Origin: QHXW01 sp035280425
GTDB taxonomy: Bacteria > Acidobacteriota > Terriglobia > Bryobacterales > Bryobacteraceae
Direction: 5' to 3'
Assembly: GCA_035280425.1 (NCBI GenBank)
Contig: DATEFW010000018.1
Coordinates: 124,001-188,000 of the forward strand
DNA length: 64,000 nt
Shown here piece by piece: positions 60,307-64,000 of the stretch. Numbering within the stretch: position 1 is the stretch's first letter; every line of letters begins with the position of its first letter. The notes below the pieces were generated by a model, which had not been told where the DNA came from, ran no database searches, and saw only the letters and a list, made by a program, of their open reading frames with translations. The position numbers and the translations under genes were made by a program.

Positions 60307-62622
60307 CTACTGCTTGCCGCCCAGGTACCCCAGGCTTTTCAGTTGTTCGATGGTCTTCGCATCCAGCTGATGCTTTCCGCCCGGCCCTAGCATAGCCCGA
60401 ATCTGTTTCTGCGCGTCCATCCACTTGCCGACCTCCGTCATCATCCGGTCGACCTGCTGCGGATCCTGCGCCGCCACATTCTTGCTGTCCCCCCGGTCCG
60501 TCCGCCGGTCGTAAAGCGCGACTTTGCTGATCCCTACTTCTTTGCCCTTCTCCCGGTAGATCAGCTTCCAGTTCGCATCCAGGATCGCGACCGCGTCGAT
60601 CCGGTTCTCCGGAATCGAACCGAGCTTCTTCGCTTCCGGATCGGCAAACCGCGAAGTCATCACCGGGCTTCGCCGCTGGAACGTGCCACCGCGCGCAAAA
60701 GGCGCCAGACTCTGGCCTTCCACCACATCCGGAATCTTCGCGCCCACCAGATCGAGCACCGTCGGCATCACGTCGATCAACTGCACCGGCTCGGCGATGC
60801 GCCGCGGCGTCGGAATTAACTTCGGATTCCATATCATCAGCACGCCATGCGTCAGCTCCTGGTATAGCGAGTGGCCGTGCGCCGTCCACCCGTGCTCCCA
60901 GAATTCTTCGCCGTGATCCGAAACCACGATAATCAGCGTGTTGTCCAGGATCCCAAGCTGCTTCAGCTTATCGACAAGCTGCTCCAGGCTCCAGTCGTTG
61001 TGCAGAATCTCGCCGTCGTATCGATCAATAGCCTCGTGAATAAAACGGTCCGGCTTGACCCCGGCGCGCACGCATCCCTCCCGGCTGACCACCGTGCCGC
61101 CCGCGTACTTCACCTTGCCGCCCAGGTTCTTATAGTTGCGATTGAACACCGCCGTATCCGCCGGATTCGCGAACTTCTCTTCAAATCCCGCCGGCGGCCG
61201 GTACGGCGCGTGCGGATCGGTCGCGTGCGCGTACAGAAAAAACGGCTCATCCCGATGCCTCTCGAGCCACGGAAAAACGATCTTGTTCACGGCCTCGGAA
61301 TCTGTTCCGCGGTCGTGCGCGTCCGTGCGGTACCGCTGGACTGCCGACCATTCGTCCACGTAATCGAACCCGCGGTCCAGGCCCGTGAGGCGTCCCGCGA
61401 ACGGATTTGCCACCACGCTGGCCGTAGTGTATCCCGCCGCGCGCATCTCGCCGGCGAGCGTCGTGGCGCCCTTCGGAATCGTATCGTAGTCGTGAATGAT
61501 CCCGTGCGTGTAGGAATAGAGCGACGTCATCAGCGACGCGGTCGACTGCTTGGTCCGCGGCGCCTGCACCTGGCAGTCTTCAAAAACCAGCCCCTGCGCT
61601 CCGAGCTTCTTCAAAAACGGCGTCGTGTCCCGCGCGTAGCCGTAAAGGCTCGTATGATCCGCCCGCTCCGTGTCGATCAGATAAATGAGCACGTTCGGCC
61701 GGTTCTTCGGCGCTTCGATCGTCAGCAGCGGATTCGCCCACAAGCCCACGGCGCCCTGCTTCTCCGCGCTCGTGGTGAATTCCACCTTCGCCGTGCGCCC
61801 GCCGTAGGCCGTAAGATCGACGGCCGCATCGTCCCACGCGTCTTCCGAAGCAACCGTCTTCGAGAAAACCTCCTTGCCGTCCACCGCCACGCGAAACGTG
61901 ATCGGACTCTTCTTCTCCGTGATCCCCACGCCGAAATGCAATCGCGCGTCCTTGGGAACCGGCACCTCATACGTGAGCGTCGATGGCGAATGCACATACA
62001 GCGTGTTCCGATATTCCGCCTGCTTGCCGATAACCTCCCGGCCCGCCGCCTGCGTGAAACTGGCCTTGCGCGGAACAAGCCGGATCGATTTGATCGCTAC
62101 CAGATCGAACAGCCCGTCGGTCGGCATGAGCATCAAAGGCCGGCCCAGCGGATCGGTCACATGCACGTCGAACCGGTAGTCCACGTATTGCCGGAGCGGC
62201 CCGATCTTCTGCTTAAATTCCTCGCTACCCAGCTTGATCTTGATTTCTTTGCCGCCCTCGGCCAGCATCCGGATCTCGACCGCTTCATACCGCGTCCAGT
62301 CGATGTACTTTTCCTTGGGCGCCAGGATCACCGGTGTGCTGCCGTCGCCTTTGACCACCAGATCGCCATCGCGAAACCCGATCCGCCCGCGCAACAGCTC
62401 CCAGGTGATGTCTTTTTCGGAATTGAAGTTCTGCCAGACGATCGGTTCCGCCATTAATGCCGAGGACGGCGCCGGTGAAGCGGAAACAGTTGCTGACGTT
62501 TGCAGTTGATCGTCAAACCGGTAGGGCTGGAATGCCGCAGTTTTAGGCCGGGTGGAAGGCGCAGGCGTCCGGTTGCAGGCGGCGCACAGCAGCAGAAACA
62601 AAATGAAAACAAAACGGCGCAA
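60307..62622 (-). CDS. Sulfatase-fold lipoprotein without a formylglycine motif
   Basis: A 771-residue exported protein, lipobox LCAAC (cysteine 16). Residues ~50-300 hold beta-sandwich domains; the sulfatase-fold part is from ~310: NVLIYLIDTERADHTSLYGY with the first metal aspartates, and VVSDHGEEFWEHG for the last. At the nucleophile site it has APRTKQSTASLMTS, with Thr357 where sulfatases have the Cys or Ser that becomes formylglycine (C/S-x-P-x-R); the Pro is replaced by Gln359. It is therefore more probably a phosphatase, phosphoglycerol transferase or another hydrolase of the alkaline-phosphatase superfamily. The C-terminal ~40 residues have a KSLGYLGG ending seen in such lipoproteins. 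Confidence 0.85.
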   Translation of the reverse strand: MRRFVFILFLLLCAACNRTPAPSTRPKTAAFQPYRFDDQLQTSATVSASPAPSSALMAEPIVWQNFNSEKDITWELLRGRIGFRDGDLVVKGDGSTPVILAPKEKYIDWTRYEAVEIRMLAEGGKEIKIKLGSEEFKQKIGPLRQYVDYRFDVHVTDPLGRPLMLMPTDGLFDLVAIKSIRLVPRKASFTQAAGREVIGKQAEYRNTLYVHSPSTLTYEVPVPKDARLHFGVGITEKKSPITFRVAVDGKEVFSKTVASEDAWDDAAVDLTAYGGRTAKVEFTTSAEKQGAVGLWANPLLTIEAPKNRPNVLIYLIDTERADHTSLYGYARDTTPFLKKLGAQGLVFEDCQVQAPRTKQSTASLMTSLYSYTHGIIHDYDTIPKGATTLAGEMRAAGYTTASVVANPFAGRLTGLDRGFDYVDEWSAVQRYRTDAHDRGTDSEAVNKIVFPWLERHRDEPFFLYAHATDPHAPYRPPAGFEEKFANPADTAVFNRNYKNLGGKVKYAGGTVVSREGCVRAGVKPDRFIHEAIDRYDGEILHNDWSLEQLVDKLKQLGILDNTLIIVVSDHGEEFWEHGWTAHGHSLYQELTHGVLMIWNPKLIPTPRRIAEPVQLIDVMPTVLDLVGAKIPDVVEGQSLAPFARGGTFQRRSPVMTSRFADPEAKKLGSIPENRIDAVAILDANWKLIYREKGKEVGISKVALYDRRTDRGDSKNVAAQDPQQVDRMMTEVGKWMDAQKQIRAMLGPGGKHQLDAKTIEQLKSLGYLGGKQ

Positions 62623-62679
62623 AAAAGCTATTTTCGCACGGACACAACTTGCGTGTACTGATCGCCGAAGAGTGCTGCA

Positions 62680-62701
62680 GGGCAGGCTTTTGCGCCTGCC
62701 C
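62680..62701. repeat. Perfect GC-rich hairpin (REP-like) between receptor and sulfatase-fold gene
   Basis: GGGCAGGC and GCCTGCCC flank the loop TTTTGC, an 8+8 stem. It lies eight bases beyond the stop codon of the TonB receptor gene on the minus strand and 57 bases before the sulfatase-fold gene. There is no T-tract, so it does not look like a classic terminator. Its composition is that of dispersed palindromic repeats found in many bacterial genomes; a second copy is not seen in this window. Confidence 0.55.
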
Positions 62702-62709
62702 CTACGCTT

Positions 62710-64000
62710 TTACCACTCCATGCGCGCCGAGAACTGAATGATGCGCGGATCGTTGGCCTGCTGGCTGAGATTGATCAGCCCCGTGGTCGAATTGGGATTC
62801 AAATCGTTCGGGTGATTGAAGGCGTTGAAAAAATCCGCCGAGAAGCGTACCTTCCACCTCTCCTTGAGGTCGAAGTATTTGAACGCCGAAAGATCTTCGT
62901 TCCACGATCGCGGCCCCAGGAAGAAATTGTGCGCGTTCCAGCTCAGCACATCATAGCTGGTGTGCACAACTTGGCCGTTGGCGAGCGTAAGAGGCAACCG
63001 GTTGTTAAAGCTCGATCCCAGGGGATGCATTACCCGCTGGGATCGATCCACCGGTACCAGCGCCTCCAGTTTCGACGCGTCAACGCCCGTGGCCTGCGTC
63101 GGATCGAAGTCGCCGCGGAAGTACAGTTCCTGCTCATGCCCGAAGATGTACATCTTCAGCCGCTGTCCGGAGCTGAGCGCAGGGTTGCCGAACAAATAAT
63201 CGTTGCCGTTGACCCCCGTCCAGAATCCGCTCCGCCAGTTTCCGATAAATGCTATCTGCCACCCGCCCACAATCTGATTCACCAGGCCGGACACATTGCT
63301 GGCAAACTTCTTGCCTTTTCCGAACGGCAGCTCGTAAACACCGTTCCATTTGATCTGGTGCGGCGGCACTGAGCCGGAGTTGTAGTAAATCAGCTTGAGG
63401 CGCTGGCTGGTGGAGAGGTTAGGCTCGCCCAGGATGCCTGTGGTCAGCGGCAGGATAGCCCCGTCCGCGCCATCCGAAAATCCGCCCGCATCGCTCGTGG
63501 TCAGCGCATGATCGTAGGTGTACGAAAATTGAAACGTCAGGCCGCTGGCAAATGTTCGTTCCACCTGTGCCTGGATCGAGTGTGAGTTCGAATAGCCGAT
63601 GTGGGATTCGAACCGGCCGTTCCAGTTCGGGTTCGGACGCCGGGCGTCCGCTCCGCTTCCTCCAGGCAGAACCTCCAACCCGGTGCGCACTTCATAGTTG
63701 TACGCCGATTCCGGATTATTCCAGGCCGTCAACTGTTCGAGATTGCTGCCATGCGTGCCGATGTAACTGACCCGCAGGGAAGTGTTGCGCATCAGCTCCC
63801 GCTCGACGTTAAATGTCCACTGCTGCATGCGGTCGTCCGACCAGTGGTGTGGGTCGAAGCCGAAGAACGAGCGCGAGGTCGAAGGAATCGGTTGGATCCC
63901 ATACACATTCACCGTGGCATTGGGCAGATAGTCGGTCGACGCCGGTGCGTTCAGCAGATCGTAATTGGGTATGGTGCCGTTGTGATCGGCAACCGTATTT
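62710..64000 (-). CDS. TonB-dependent receptor, C-terminal barrel part (5' end outside window)
   Basis: The frame is open from the right edge of the window (its first complete codon begins at 63999) to the stop at 62710, about 429 residues; the apparent start at 63912 is only an internal GTG. The sequence is the last part of an Oar-like beta-barrel: WTFNVERELMRNTSLRVSYI, QAQVERTFASGLTFQFSYTY, NGVYELPFGKGKKFA, and the aromatic terminal residue in FSARMEW for barrel assembly. As with the receptor at 21618, uptake of a polymer or oligosaccharide is probable. Signal peptide, regulatory domain and plug must lie beyond the window. Confidence 0.9.
   Translation of the reverse strand, partial: NTVADHNGTIPNYDLLNAPASTDYLPNATVNVYGIQPIPSTSRSFFGFDPHHWSDDRMQQWTFNVERELMRNTSLRVSYIGTHGSNLEQLTAWNNPESAYNYEVRTGLEVLPGGSGADARRPNPNWNGRFESHIGYSNSHSIQAQVERTFASGLTFQFSYTYDHALTTSDAGGFSDGADGAILPLTTGILGEPNLSTSQRLKLIYYNSGSVPPHQIKWNGVYELPFGKGKKFASNVSGLVNQIVGGWQIAFIGNWRSGFWTGVNGNDYLFGNPALSSGQRLKMYIFGHEQELYFRGDFDPTQATGVDASKLEALVPVDRSQRVMHPLGSSFNNRLPLTLANGQVVHTSYDVLSWNAHNFFLGPRSWNEDLSAFKYFDLKERWKVRFSADFFNAFNHPNDLNPNSTTGLINLSQQANDPRIIQFSARMEW

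Noticed and set aside
60871..62457. Plus-strand frame of 528 codons
   Set aside because: Antisense to the sulfatase-fold lipoprotein; Arg-rich and without motifs.
1..64000. tRNA, rRNA, CRISPR, transposase, integrase and phage genes
   Set aside because: Gaps between genes were read; none shows cloverleaf-like, repeat-spacer or terminal-inverted-repeat structure, and no protein has transposase or integrase motifs.

Overview
The window looks like a piece of an Acidobacteriota chromosome, most likely class Terriglobia, order Bryobacterales ('Solibacter'-like). The clearest pointer is the secreted protein at 51451-53343, which ends in the TIGR03437-type C-terminal domain typical of Solibacter relatives. 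Oar-like TonB-dependent receptors with an N-terminal carboxypeptidase-regulatory domain, many exported PQQ-type beta-propeller, VOC and Gfo/Idh/MocA proteins, a high-GC sequence and very tight gene packing all fit. This assignment is an inference; no rRNA gene is present to confirm it.

The window is almost entirely coding. No non-coding gap exceeds about 190 bp, and I found no tRNA, rRNA, CRISPR array, insertion sequence or phage gene. Layout: (1) 2-3129, four coupled genes for two ABC ATPase/permease pairs, the first cut by the window edge. (2) 3136-8819 (minus), a Tat-exported Gfo/Idh/MocA oxidoreductase, a Kelch lipoprotein and a secreted transglutaminase-like protein. (3) 8879-10684 (minus), a secreted VOC protein and a secreted amidohydrolase-like protein. 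(4) 10729-15409, a YheT-type hydrolase, cdsA-uppS, an O-antigen-ligase-like protein and an SDR. (5) 15432-21609, a DUF885 protein and Gfo/Idh/MocA (minus), then a B12-binding radical SAM protein and a DadA-like oxidase (plus). (6) 21618-29458, an Oar-like receptor, two PQQ beta-propeller proteins, a Tat-type VOC protein and a trypsin-fold protein that has lost its catalytic His and Ser. (7) 29600-37714, six coupled plus-strand genes: a lid-less adenylating enzyme, an aldehyde-dehydrogenase-type reductase, a GT4 glycosyltransferase, an ABC ATPase, a VOC protein and a 1072-residue FtsX/MacB-type permease. (8) 37721-45777, nucleoside hydrolase, a DUF5666-like protein, cysS plus a trans-sulfuration enzyme, DUF885, GT2, lepB and DUF2905. 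(9) 45804-51445, a sugar-acid block: YjhG/YagF-type dehydratase coupled to a cytochrome c/copper monooxygenase-like protein, and divergently a Tat-exported Gfo/Idh/MocA protein coupled to a sugar epimerase/isomerase. (10) 51451-64000, the TIGR03437 protein, an esterase-like hydrolase, MFS, tpiA, deoB, fumC, a sulfatase-fold lipoprotein and the end of a second TonB receptor.

The common theme is breakdown of plant or microbial carbohydrate outside the cytoplasm: import through TonB receptors, Tat-exported sugar oxidoreductases and epimerase, esterase, sulfatase-fold enzyme, nucleoside hydrolase and sugar-acid dehydratase, feeding central metabolism (tpiA, deoB, fumC). The best candidate for an undescribed system is block 7. 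It looks like a two-protein carboxylic-acid-to-aldehyde reductase of the EhpF/EhpG or LuxE/LuxC kind, joined to a glycosyltransferase and an exporter with a VOC gene set between the exporter halves. Positions come from reading the sequence; functions are by motif and family recognition without database searches.
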